The position numbers were made by a program, and so were the translations under genes. Positions 9,201 to 15,440 of a stretch of DNA of 34,551 nucleotides are shown piece after piece; position 1 is the first letter of the stretch, and every line of letters starts with the position of its first letter. A model generated the notes under the pieces. The model ran no database searches, was not told where the DNA came from, and saw only the letters and a program-made list of their open reading frames with translations. The DNA comes from Acidobacteriota bacterium (GTDB lineage: Bacteria > Acidobacteriota > Vicinamibacteria > Vicinamibacterales > UBA2999): the NCBI GenBank assembly GCA_020851565.1, contig JADZCN010000079.1:1-34551 (forward strand), in the 5' to 3' direction.

Positions 9201-9388
9201 CCCAGCGCCGCCAGCCAGCGGAACGGATTGAGGAGTAACCACAGCCGGGCGTGCCGGACCCGGTTCCGCGCAGTCTTCGATGCGACGGTCAGCGAGCGCG
9301 CCAGCTGACCGGTAGCGGCCGACCAGACCTGATCGGCCTCCGCGGCCTTCCATCGGAAAGGCCACTGACTTCGGGGAAACACAGCCAA
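6281..9388 (-). CDS. Bifunctional penicillin-binding protein (GT51 transglycosylase plus transpeptidase), enlarged
   Basis: This protein of about 1035 residues should polymerise and cross-link peptidoglycan in the periplasm. One membrane anchor lies at about 57-72 (RWLAALGLVFIWLVAI). The GT51 domain spans about 185-340: probable catalytic Glu202 in FAENRELL, then GGSTLATQLEK (243-253) and a divergent NALPLGAIAGYG stretch. The transpeptidase motifs are all present: Ser536-Thr-Ala-Lys539, Ser642-Val-Asn644 and Lys960-Thr-Gly-Thr963. The spacing between the last two, 316 residues, is far longer than usual, and the insert contains two similar repeats. The usual Phe-Tyr-x-His-x-Gly after the GT51 glutamate is also replaced. 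The start is TTG 9388 or GTG 9382; the latter has GGAGG 9 nt upstream, and a stop codon lies just upstream in frame. It follows the M28 peptidase gene by 60 bases on the same strand. Confidence 0.88.
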   Translation of the reverse strand: MAVFPRSQWPFRWKAAEADQVWSAATGQLARSLTVASKTARNRVRHARLWLLLNPFRWLAALGLVFIWLVAIEVQTSWLQSGLLAAAGRRIAYPVGPGPSPSVRYPTDGPYDVRLGYTRQPQFVHRLQGQGFKVAHQARWSPTAEAVVDGGLFPIYAEKGQAGLQVLDRNNRPLYVARHPGRIYAHFEDIPPVIVESLLFAENRELLQTRMTRRNPAIEYPRLANAVLDVTRRLLDPGHPMSGGSTLATQLEKVRHSPEGRTSSMVEKGRQMLSASLRAYRQGEETLAARHLIVRDYVNALPLGAIAGYGEVTGLADGLWAWYGSEVDEVNRLLAGAAATGTSDPMLEARARAYRQALSLLLAARQPTTYLVRDPDALNARVDSYLRLLSGAGIIPAALGDAALATRLEPRARVLLPAPSFAERKGVDGVRLELASTLGVSSTYDLDRLDVTVRATLDGSVSAAVSRALREATDPAAARKAGLTGSRLLGTAGPERVIYSLTLYERGDDGNLLRVQADNYDQPLSINEGTRLELGSTAKLRTLVTYLEIVEQLHAKYAGMSTEALRAERIHARDRLRAWAVSYLARAGDRGLAPMIDAALDRRYSASPAESFFTGGGVHRFNNFDRRHDGATLTVRQALRDSVNLVFIRLMRDLVAHYTFENPEWAGVLLDPAHPARPAYLARFADREGREFLRRFHQQHGGSTPDEALAVLGRRAAGNPARLAAIFRAVRPEARVEALEAFLRSHAKGRALSAARVHALFARSDPARWNWQDLGHLARVHPLELWLVRFLHQRHGASLSEAIEASAAERQEAYQWLFRTSSAGARQRAVAMLLEEAAFGRIHESWQRQGYPFASLVPSYATAIGSSGDNPAALSELLGIIQNDGLRLPAVRIVEVQFGEGSPYDTRLTRARPEGARVLSRAVAAALRRELVGVVEHGTGRRLAGGITLPDGTALAIGGKTGTGDNRFITSGPDGRRARVVNRTATFAFTIGDRHFGTLVAFVPGAEAGRYDFTSALPVQLLKEMLPALMPLFVT

Positions 9389-9448
9389 CCCCCTCCATCA
9401 GTATGACGCCGGATCGCGCGTTTGGATCTCGGCCGTCGGAGCCTGGAC

Positions 9449-11596
9449 TCAGCGGACCAGGGCCTGCGCCGCGGCCAGCTCTTCAGCCATCCGGTCCAGC
9501 GCGCGCTCGATTCGACCCAGTTCGCGCGTCACGCGCGCCTGGTCCTTCAGCCGCAGTGCCTCGCCCAGGCCGGGGAATGGCTGGCCGTCGTACATCGAGT
9601 AGATGTTCCAGCCGTAGAACACGTGCCGGTACCACTTCGACTCCGGCGCGCCGTCATCGTCGGCCAGCTGCTGCTCCATGCGCGCGAGGCGATCGTTCAA
9701 CGCGGGCAGCGCGTCGCGCGGGATATCACCGGCGGCGAGCCGTCGATCGACGGCGGCCTCGAGGGCCAGGGCCGTCTTTCCGACCGCCTCGGCGCGCTGG
9801 CGGAGCGGTGCGACGTCCACGGAGACGCCGGCGTCGCGGGCCCAGCCCTCGGCTGCGGTCACCGCCTCGCCCAGCTTCGTCGCGTAGTGCGAGAAGCGGA
9901 AGGGCAGCACGTCGGCCTCGCTCATCCTGAGCGCCAGAGTGCCCAGGACCTGGGCCATCGTGACGCCCTGGGCGAAGCCCGGGTCGGCGATCTTCTCCGC
10001 GTACGCGCGCGAGTCGTAGTTCGAGTGATAGGTGCCGAAGCCGTACCCGTTCTCGCCGATGAACTCGATGGCCAGCGTGGGCACGCCCAGGTGGTCCTGG
10101 AACGGCACGAAGTCCGCGCCGCTGCCGAGCGGCTTCAGGTCCGGTTCGAACGCCGCTTGTTCGCCCTGTCGCGCGGCGGCGGGCTTCCGCGCCCACTCCG
10201 AGGCCTGCCAGCCGTCGTAAACGGAGCCGGCGCCGCCGGGGACGTCCTTGACCACGTCCGCGACGAAGGCGCGGAGCGACGGCACGCCCCCCGGATCGAA
10301 ACGGCCCTTCATGTACATGTCGATGTTCACGTACATCACGAGCTGGTCCTTGAGACGGTCGCGGAGATCCTCGGCGTACTCGGTGGAGCCCACGAGGCCC
10401 AGCTCCTCGGCGTCCCAGAACGCGAACGCGATGGTGCGCGTCGGGCGCCATCCCGTCTTCGCCAGCTCGCCCAGGCCTTTCGCCACTTCGAGCAGCGCCG
10501 TGGCCCCGGTACCGGGATCCACGCCGCCGAACGTCCACGCGTCGTGATGCGTGCCGAAGAGGATGGTGCGCTCCGGCGTCGCGGTGCCGCGGAGCGACGC
10601 GACCACGTCGTAGATCGGGCCGAGCCGTTGATCCATGTCCACCGTGACGGTGACCGCGGTCGCACCCGGGCCGACGTGGTAGGTGAAGGGCAGGCCTCCA
10701 CGGAACGATGCCGGCGCCTCCGGACCACGGAGCGACGAGAGCAGGTGCTGCGCCTCGCCCCAGCTGAGGGCTACGACGGGAATCTTCGGGAGCGTCGGCG
10801 CCGTCCGTGCGTCGATGCGCGCCGCGTCAGCGGTGGCCGCCACGCCGGGCGTGAGCGCATCGCCGTGCCAATACCAGCTGTACTTGGCGTTGCCGCGCTG
10901 CAGCATGTGCTCGCCTCGCCAGTAGCCCTCGGGCCACGCGGGGCCCTTCGCCGCCCCATCGTCGGCCGGGTCGCTGTAGAGAATGAGCGCTCGTGCTCCT
11001 GCCTGCTGGGCCGTGTGTGCCTTCACGGCGCGATGGCTGCGCCCGTAGCGCGCGACCACGATGCGGTTCTTCACCGAGACGCCAAGCTTCTCGAGCTCGG
11101 CGTAGTCCGGTGGAAGGCCGTAGTTGACGTACACCACCTGGCCCGATGCCGTTCCCGACGCCGAATAGGAGATGTATCCGCCACCGAGTTCGGGGTGAGA
11201 CGACGTGGCGTCGGCCTCGATGGCGGGCTCGTCCACGCTCAGCCGGCGCCTCGCGGGCGCGGTCATCGTGACCTCGACCTTGCGCGGGGTCGAGAGCAGC
11301 ACCTGGTACTCGTGCGTCTCGACTTCGAAGCCGAAGCCCGCAAGGGTCTGCTGCAGGTGCTTGACGAGCTCAGCGGTTCCCGGCGATCCGGCCGGGTGCG
11401 GGCGCGCGGTCAGCTGCTCGTGCAGCGCCGACATCGAGTCGGCCTTCACCGTCGCCTGGAAGCGCTGCTCGAGCGAGGCGCTGGCTGCGGACGACGACTG
11501 CGTGTATCCGAGGCGCGTGCGGACGGTGGGTTGCGGCGTGCTGGAGGTGCAGCCGGCCGCCAGGAGAGCGGCGGCCGGGAGGACGAGGAGTTTCAT
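9449..11596 (-). CDS. M28 metallopeptidase lipoprotein, glutamate carboxypeptidase II-like
   Basis: This 715-residue exported lipoprotein has a lipobox, LAAGC, with the lipidated Cys at 16. The order is that of glutamate carboxypeptidase II: a PA (protease-associated) insert (about 110-290), the M28 zinc domain (about 320-540) and a transferrin-receptor-like helical dimerisation domain (about 560-710). Di-zinc ligands align with the human enzyme: His350 in FGTHHDAW, Asp360 in GGVDPGTG, catalytic Glu397 and ligand Glu398 in WDAEELGLVGS, Asp426 in VNIDM and His524 in GTYHSNYDS. The expected activity is removal of C-terminal residues, often acidic, from short peptides outside the cytoplasm. The gene sits between a DsrE-like gene (74 bases upstream) and the penicillin-binding protein gene. 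The region before its ATG is pyrimidine-rich on the coding strand, so no Shine-Dalgarno is visible. Confidence 0.93.
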   Translation of the reverse strand: MKLLVLPAAALLAAGCTSSTPQPTVRTRLGYTQSSSAASASLEQRFQATVKADSMSALHEQLTARPHPAGSPGTAELVKHLQQTLAGFGFEVETHEYQVLLSTPRKVEVTMTAPARRRLSVDEPAIEADATSSHPELGGGYISYSASGTASGQVVYVNYGLPPDYAELEKLGVSVKNRIVVARYGRSHRAVKAHTAQQAGARALILYSDPADDGAAKGPAWPEGYWRGEHMLQRGNAKYSWYWHGDALTPGVAATADAARIDARTAPTLPKIPVVALSWGEAQHLLSSLRGPEAPASFRGGLPFTYHVGPGATAVTVTVDMDQRLGPIYDVVASLRGTATPERTILFGTHHDAWTFGGVDPGTGATALLEVAKGLGELAKTGWRPTRTIAFAFWDAEELGLVGSTEYAEDLRDRLKDQLVMYVNIDMYMKGRFDPGGVPSLRAFVADVVKDVPGGAGSVYDGWQASEWARKPAAARQGEQAAFEPDLKPLGSGADFVPFQDHLGVPTLAIEFIGENGYGFGTYHSNYDSRAYAEKIADPGFAQGVTMAQVLGTLALRMSEADVLPFRFSHYATKLGEAVTAAEGWARDAGVSVDVAPLRQRAEAVGKTALALEAAVDRRLAAGDIPRDALPALNDRLARMEQQLADDDGAPESKWYRHVFYGWNIYSMYDGQPFPGLGEALRLKDQARVTRELGRIERALDRMAEELAAAQALVR

Positions 11597-11600
11597 GAGG

Positions 11601-11648
11601 AGAAGTGAGAAGTGAGAAGTACCAAGGAGAAGTACGAAGGGAAAAGTG
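11601..11648. repeat. Short imperfect repeats of AGAAGTG between M28 and DsrE-like genes
   Basis: AGAAGTG occurs at 11601-11607 and 11608-11614, AGAAGTA at 11615-11621 and 11628-11634, and a degenerate copy (AAAAGTG) near 11642. This makes a purine-rich + strand. On the transcribed strand it reads as CACTTCT repeats directly before the M28 start codon. Its function is unknown and it may be replication slippage. Confidence 0.6.
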
Positions 11649-11670
11649 AATCGTCAAACGCGAAAAGCTG

Positions 11671-12207
11671 CTACGGCGCCACGAGGACGTAGCCCTGCTG
11701 CTGCAGCGCGATGATCGTGGTGAGCGCCCAGAGATCCAGCTGCACCTCGGGTGTGATGTCCTTCGGGTCGATCTTCCGGGCCATGGCCGCCTGGCCGCAG
11801 ACGCGGAAGTCCACGCCGGCCTGTTTGAGGGCCTGGATCATGGGCAGGTTGGGATTGTCCTGGCCCTCGTGCCTGGCCTTGTAGGCGTCGTTCCTGAGGA
11901 TGTAGTCGGTGGAGCCCTGGTGGAAGACGAGGGCCACCTTGCGATTGGCGGCCGGCACCCCTGTCTTCGCGAGCGTGTTCACGTAGCGCGCGACGGCCTG
12001 CAGCATCGGGTGTACCACGGCGTCCTTCGGGTTCGCCGTGGCGAGGTCGAAGACGACCTTGTGCTCGATGTTGGGGTTCGGCATTTCGTGTGCGCCGGGC
12101 ACATCGCGCGCGGCCTCGACACCGGGCACGGGCAGGGTCTGGGCCCCGGCGAGGCCAGTCCCCATCAGGGCTGCGCTCAGCGTCAGTACCATCACCGTTC
12201 GTTGCAC
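11671..12207 (-). CDS. Exported DsrE/DsrF-like protein
   Basis: This 178-residue protein has a Sec signal peptide (VMVLTLSAALMGTGLAGAQ, cleavage near residue 23). The mature part has a DsrE fold pattern: HKVVFDLATANP, a helix with MLQAVARYVNTLAKTG, strand KVALVFHQGS, helix MIQALKQAG, then the conserved VDFRVCGQAA with Cys137, and a final IIALQQQGYVLV. DsrE proteins carry persulfides on a conserved cysteine; exported versions are of unknown role but often occur near redox proteins. The GTG start is chosen because GAGGAGG lies six bases upstream. The gene is divergent from the VKOR-thioredoxin fusion, and a sulfur or thiol-redox link between the two is plausible inference. Confidence 0.87.
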   Translation of the reverse strand: MQRTVMVLTLSAALMGTGLAGAQTLPVPGVEAARDVPGAHEMPNPNIEHKVVFDLATANPKDAVVHPMLQAVARYVNTLAKTGVPAANRKVALVFHQGSTDYILRNDAYKARHEGQDNPNLPMIQALKQAGVDFRVCGQAAMARKIDPKDITPEVQLDLWALTTIIALQQQGYVLVAP

Positions 12208-12268
12208 GTCTGCCTCCTCGCGTCGTCATGCCCGGGATGCGTTGCCGTCCGCCGGGCCGATTCAGCTT

Positions 12269-12291
12269 ACACCGGGCGCCTTCGCCGGTGT
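12269..12291. promoter_or_regulatory. Inverted repeat in the divergent DsrE / VKOR intergenic region
   Basis: The perfect arms ACACCGG (12269-12275) and CCGGTGT (12285-12291) are separated by 9 bases. They lie between two divergently transcribed redox genes, so this may be an operator shared by both. A minus-strand TAAGCT that could be a -10 element for the DsrE-like gene overlaps its left edge. Confidence 0.35.
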
Positions 12292-12315
12292 CGGCCGCGA
12301 CCGCGGTTGGAGTAG

Positions 12316-12321
12316 TAGACT
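12316..12321 (+). promoter_or_regulatory. Possible -10 box (TAGACT) 7 nt before the VKOR fusion start
   Basis: TAGACT ends 7 nt before the ATG at 12329, the geometry expected for a leaderless transcript. No Shine-Dalgarno sequence is present. A -35 element is not obvious. Confidence 0.4.
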
Positions 12322-12328
12322 CTGGCGC

Positions 12329-13237
12329 ATGGGTCGGAAAGCCAAAGCCAGGAAGGAACCACCACGGAACGCACCGGGCGCCGCGCACGCCGTCTTCGGC
12401 TCGACGCCGAACTGGCCTCTGCTGGCGCTCAGCCTGATTGGCGTCGCGCTGGCGGGGTACCTGTCGTGGACGAGCTGGTCGGGCGGCTCGGTGCAGGGGT
12501 GCAGCACGGGCAGCGGGTGCGATCTCGTGCTGTCGAGCCGATGGGCCACGCTCATGGGCCTGCCGACGGCATTCTGGGGACTGCTCACCTATTTCGCGCT
12601 TGCCGCCACCGCGTTCCTGGCGAGCGCCGCGCGGCAGTGGCGCCTGGCCTGGACACTGTCGTTCTTCGGGGTGCTCTACAGCGCCTACCTCACCACGGTG
12701 TCGGTAACCATGCTGGGCGCGACCTGCCCGTATTGCCTGACCTCGCTGGCCCTGATGGCCGCCATCTTCGCCGTGGTCACCTTCCAGCGGCCGGAGGGGA
12801 TTCCAGGCTTTTCGTGGCAGCGGTGGCTGCGCATTCGCGGGCCGGTCGCGGTGGGCATCATCGCGTTCCTGCACCTGAACTACATCGGCCTGGTGGGGAA
12901 GCCGCCCGCCGTGGAGGACCCGACGCTGCGCGCGCTCGCCGTCCACCTCGCGGAGAGCGGCGCGAAGATGTACGGCGCGGACTGGTGCCCGCACTGCCAG
13001 GACCAGAAGGCGCTCTTCGGGGCGGCGGCCAAACGCCTGCCGTACATCGAGTGCAGCATGGGCGCCCGGCAGGGCTCCCCGCAGACCGCCGAGTGCCGCG
13101 AGGCGCGCATCAACACGTATCCGACGTGGGAGATTGCCGGGAAGCGGTACGAGGAGGTGCTGTCGCCCCTCCGGCTGGCCGAGCTCACGGGGTTCGACCT
13201 GGCCGCCGCTACGCAGCCGCCGGCGGCGCCGCAGTAG
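12329..13237 (+). CDS. VKOR-thioredoxin fusion, quinone-linked disulfide-bond oxidase
   Basis: This 302-residue inner-membrane protein should oxidise periplasmic thiols and pass electrons to quinone, doing the job of DsbB. A basic N-terminus precedes four or five helices. The VKOR domain has the loop cysteines Cys58 and Cys64 (GCSTGSGCDLVLSSRW) and the active-site pair Cys133-Pro-Tyr-Cys136 near the end of the helix bundle. A fifth span (about 171-188) leads to a thioredoxin-like C-terminal domain with Trp-Cys220-Pro-His-Cys223, a second cysteine pair (Cys242, Cys256) and cis-proline 265 (TYPTW). The natural fusion lets the Trx domain act as its own DsbA-like partner. The ATG at 12329 is chosen; upstream codons of the same frame lie in non-homologous sequence. 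It is divergent from the DsrE-like gene. Confidence 0.93.
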   Translation: MGRKAKARKEPPRNAPGAAHAVFGSTPNWPLLALSLIGVALAGYLSWTSWSGGSVQGCSTGSGCDLVLSSRWATLMGLPTAFWGLLTYFALAATAFLASAARQWRLAWTLSFFGVLYSAYLTTVSVTMLGATCPYCLTSLALMAAIFAVVTFQRPEGIPGFSWQRWLRIRGPVAVGIIAFLHLNYIGLVGKPPAVEDPTLRALAVHLAESGAKMYGADWCPHCQDQKALFGAAAKRLPYIECSMGARQGSPQTAECREARINTYPTWEIAGKRYEEVLSPLRLAELTGFDLAAATQPPAAPQ

Positions 13238-13258
13238 GGGGCTGCGCAGCGTCTGCCC

Positions 13259-13340
13259 ATTGAGCGATTGCCGATTGGCGATTGAGCGACTCATTGGGTG
13301 ATTGGTGATTGGGGCATTGAGTGATTGGAGCTGGTGATTG
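13259..13340. repeat. Cluster of GATTG direct repeats
   Basis: Seven GATTG copies, often within ATTGAG or GGTGATTGG, occur in about 80 bases between the VKOR fusion and the Tat-leader hydrolase gene. The last copy abuts the likely start codon at 13340. The local base composition is much more AT-rich than its surroundings. The copies are irregularly spaced and lack unique spacers, so this is not a CRISPR array. Confidence 0.7.
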
Positions 13341-14371
13341 TGCGGACGAATCGACGAGGGTTCCTGAAGAACGCCGGCGCGATGGGGACGCTGGCGGTGG
13401 CGGGCGCGGCGGCGGGATGCACGCCGACGGCGCCGGGCTCGACCGCGCCCCCTGCGCGGACGCTGGACCGGGGGCTTGCAAAGGGCCTGACGCTGCTGTC
13501 CTTCCGTGAGCAAGCGCAGGAACGGCTCGGTGCGAAGACGGACAAGGGCATCCTGGACGTGGCGCGGGCGGCATCGCTGCTCCGGATGTACGCGCCCGCC
13601 ACGATGGACGAGATGCTGCAGCAGGAGGACGGCCCCAGCGTGCAGGCCGTCGTGGAGGCGGCGCTCCGCGGCAGCGAGGCGCAGGCCGCGTTCAGGCCGG
13701 AAGAAGGCCTCGAGTACGGCCCGCTGGTCAGCCGGCCCGACAAGATCATCTGCGTGGGCCTCAACTACCGGAAGCACGCCGAGGAGATCGGCTCGCCCGT
13801 TCCGTCGTATCCGGTGTTGTTCAACAAGTTCAACGCGTCGCTCAACCGGCACAAGGGCACCGTGAAGCTGCCGGTGGATCTGGCCACGAACTTCGACTAC
13901 GAGGTGGAGCTCGTCATCGTGATGGGAGCCACCGCGTACCGCGTGAGCGACGCCGATGCGCTCACCTACGTGGCCGGCTATGCCACCGGCAACGACTTCA
14001 CGGCGCGCGACCTGCAATACGAGCGCGGCGGGCAGTGGATGGTGGGCAAGGCCATCGACGGCTTCGCGCCGATCGGTCCCTACATGGTCACCGCGGACCA
14101 GGTCGATCCCGACGCGCTCACGCTCGAGTGTCGCGTCAACGGCGAGACGCGCCAGTCGTCCACGACCGCCGACTTCATCTTCAGCACCCGGACGATGATC
14201 AGCTACATCTCGCACCACTTCACGCTGAAGCCCGGGGACGTCATCTATACGGGCACCCCGCAGGGAGTGATCCAGGGCATGCCGAAGGAGAAGCAGGTGT
14301 GGCTGAAGCCGGGCGACCGGATCGCCTGCAGCGTGGAGAAACTCGGCGAGCTGACGTTCGAGCTCAGCTGA
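13340..14371 (+). CDS. Fumarylacetoacetate hydrolase-family enzyme with Tat/lipoprotein leader
   Basis: The protein (343 residues from GTG 13340) begins with a twin-arginine leader (TNRRGFLKN) and a hydrophobic stretch ending in a possible lipobox, AAAGC, so it is probably exported folded. The C-terminal two thirds is an FAH fold: KIICVGLNYRKHAEE (135-149), metal-binding Glu188 and Glu190 in FDYEVELVIV, Asp219 in GNDFTARD, then VGKAIDGFAPIGPY and IYTGTPQGV. These enzymes hydrolyse or decarboxylate diketo or oxo acids with Mg or Mn; the substrate is unknown. A TTG at 13325 and a GTG at 13334 are alternative starts. GTG 13340 is preferred because GGAG lies nine bases upstream, though the leader is intact with any of them. 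Export is unusual for the family. Its stop overlaps that of the convergent luciferase-like gene. Confidence 0.87.
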   Translation: MRTNRRGFLKNAGAMGTLAVAGAAAGCTPTAPGSTAPPARTLDRGLAKGLTLLSFREQAQERLGAKTDKGILDVARAASLLRMYAPATMDEMLQQEDGPSVQAVVEAALRGSEAQAAFRPEEGLEYGPLVSRPDKIICVGLNYRKHAEEIGSPVPSYPVLFNKFNASLNRHKGTVKLPVDLATNFDYEVELVIVMGATAYRVSDADALTYVAGYATGNDFTARDLQYERGGQWMVGKAIDGFAPIGPYMVTADQVDPDALTLECRVNGETRQSSTTADFIFSTRTMISYISHHFTLKPGDVIYTGTPQGVIQGMPKEKQVWLKPGDRIACSVEKLGELTFELS

Positions 14372-15416
14372 CGGCCGCGCCCAGCGCGTCGCGCACGAGG
14401 GGCGCCACTCTCGTGGCGTAGAGCTCGATGCTCGTCATGAGCCTGTCGTGCGGGAGCGTGCCGTTGCTGTACTTCATGTCGAAGCGCGACAGTCCGAGCG
14501 CCTTGACCGTGGCCACGATCTTTGCGGCCACCGTCTCGGGCGAGCCCACGTAGAGCGCCCCATCCGGCCCCGCCTCGCGCTCGAACTGCGCGCGGGTGAC
14601 GGGCGGCCAGCCACGCTCGGCGCCGATGCGCGTCATCATGGCCTGGTAGTGCGGCCACACGTCCTCGCGGGCCTGCTCGTCGGTCGCGGCCACGTGCCCC
14701 GGGGAGTGCGCGCCCACCGGATGCGCGGAATGGCCGAACTGCCCGAGCGCTCGATGGTAGAGGTCCACGTAGGGCTTGAAACGCATGGGGCTGCCGCCGA
14801 TGATGGCGAGCATCAGCGGGAGGTCGTGGCGCGCGGCGCGGATGACCGACTCCGGGCTGCCGCCCACGCCCACCCAGGCGCGCAGCCGCCCGCTCTCGAC
14901 CGGCGGGTACACCCGCTGATTCGTGAGCGACGCCCTCGTGCGGCCTTCCCACGTCACCGGCTCCTGCGCGAGGAGCTCGGAGAACAGCTCCAGCTTCTCC
15001 TCGAAGAGCAGGTCGTACCGGGACAGGTCGTAGCCGAAGAGCGGGAACGACTCGGTGAAGGAGCCCCGGCCGAGAATCACCTCCGCGCGGCCGTTCGACA
15101 CCGCGTTCAGCGTGGAGAAGCGCTGGAACACCCGCACGGGATCGTCGGTGCTCAGCACCGTGACGGCCGAGCCGAGGTGAATGCGCTCGGTGCGCCCGGC
15201 GATGGCCGCCAGCAGCACCTCGGGCGCCGAGACGGCGAAGTCCGGGCGATGGTGCTCGCCGACGCCGAAGAAGGCGAGACCGAGCCGATCGGCCAGCACC
15301 GCCTCCTCGACGACGTGCCGCAGCACCTGCGCCTGTGAGAGGGGACGGCTGTCGGGGCCGAGCGTGACGTCTCCGAAAGTGTCCAGGCCCAGCTCGATGC
15401 CTTCGCGGGTGTCCAT
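14364..15416 (-). CDS. Luciferase-like (LLM class) flavin-dependent oxidoreductase
   Basis: This 350-residue cytoplasmic protein has the TIM-barrel pattern of bacterial-luciferase-like monooxygenases. It shows LGLDTFGDVT at the N-terminus, LADRLGLAFFGVGEHHRPDF (about 41-60) with the conserved Gly-Glu-His-His, RIHLGSAVTVLSTDDPVRV, then GRAEVILGRGSF (about 108-119), WVGVGGSPESVIRAA and a C-terminal YVGSPETVAAKIVA. The likely cofactor is reduced FMN (or F420 in some relatives) and the substrate is unknown. It lies 24 bases downstream of the CocE-like hydrolase gene on the same strand, but has its own TAGACT box 6 nt before its ATG, so it may also be transcribed alone. The end overlaps the convergent exported hydrolase by 8 bases. 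Confidence 0.9.
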   Translation of the reverse strand: MDTREGIELGLDTFGDVTLGPDSRPLSQAQVLRHVVEEAVLADRLGLAFFGVGEHHRPDFAVSAPEVLLAAIAGRTERIHLGSAVTVLSTDDPVRVFQRFSTLNAVSNGRAEVILGRGSFTESFPLFGYDLSRYDLLFEEKLELFSELLAQEPVTWEGRTRASLTNQRVYPPVESGRLRAWVGVGGSPESVIRAARHDLPLMLAIIGGSPMRFKPYVDLYHRALGQFGHSAHPVGAHSPGHVAATDEQAREDVWPHYQAMMTRIGAERGWPPVTRAQFEREAGPDGALYVGSPETVAAKIVATVKALGLSRFDMKYSNGTLPHDRLMTSIELYATRVAPLVRDALGAAVS

Positions 15417-15422
15417 CCCCTC

Positions 15423-15428
15423 AGTCTA
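15423..15428 (-). promoter_or_regulatory. Possible -10 box (TAGACT) 6 nt before the luciferase-like start
   Basis: On the minus strand TAGACT is followed by GAGGGG and then the ATG at 15416. It therefore sits inside the 24-base gap after the CocE-like gene. The purines between box and ATG touch the start codon, too close for a normal Shine-Dalgarno. Confidence 0.38.
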
Positions 15429-15440
15429 GCCGCCCCCGCA

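Noticed and set aside
9422..11608. A 728-codon open frame on the + strand opposite the M28 gene
   Set aside because: It is a composition shadow: no recognisable domain, Arg/Val/His-rich, and fully antisense to an enzyme with all six metal and catalytic residues.
13259..13340. CRISPR-like array
   Set aside because: The repeat is only five to seven bases, irregularly spaced and without unique spacers; there are no cas genes.
11654..14218. An 854-codon open frame on the - strand
   Set aside because: It crosses the VKOR fusion, the GATTG repeats and the FAH-family gene in antisense and has no homology-like pattern. The real minus-strand gene there is the short DsrE-like one in another frame.
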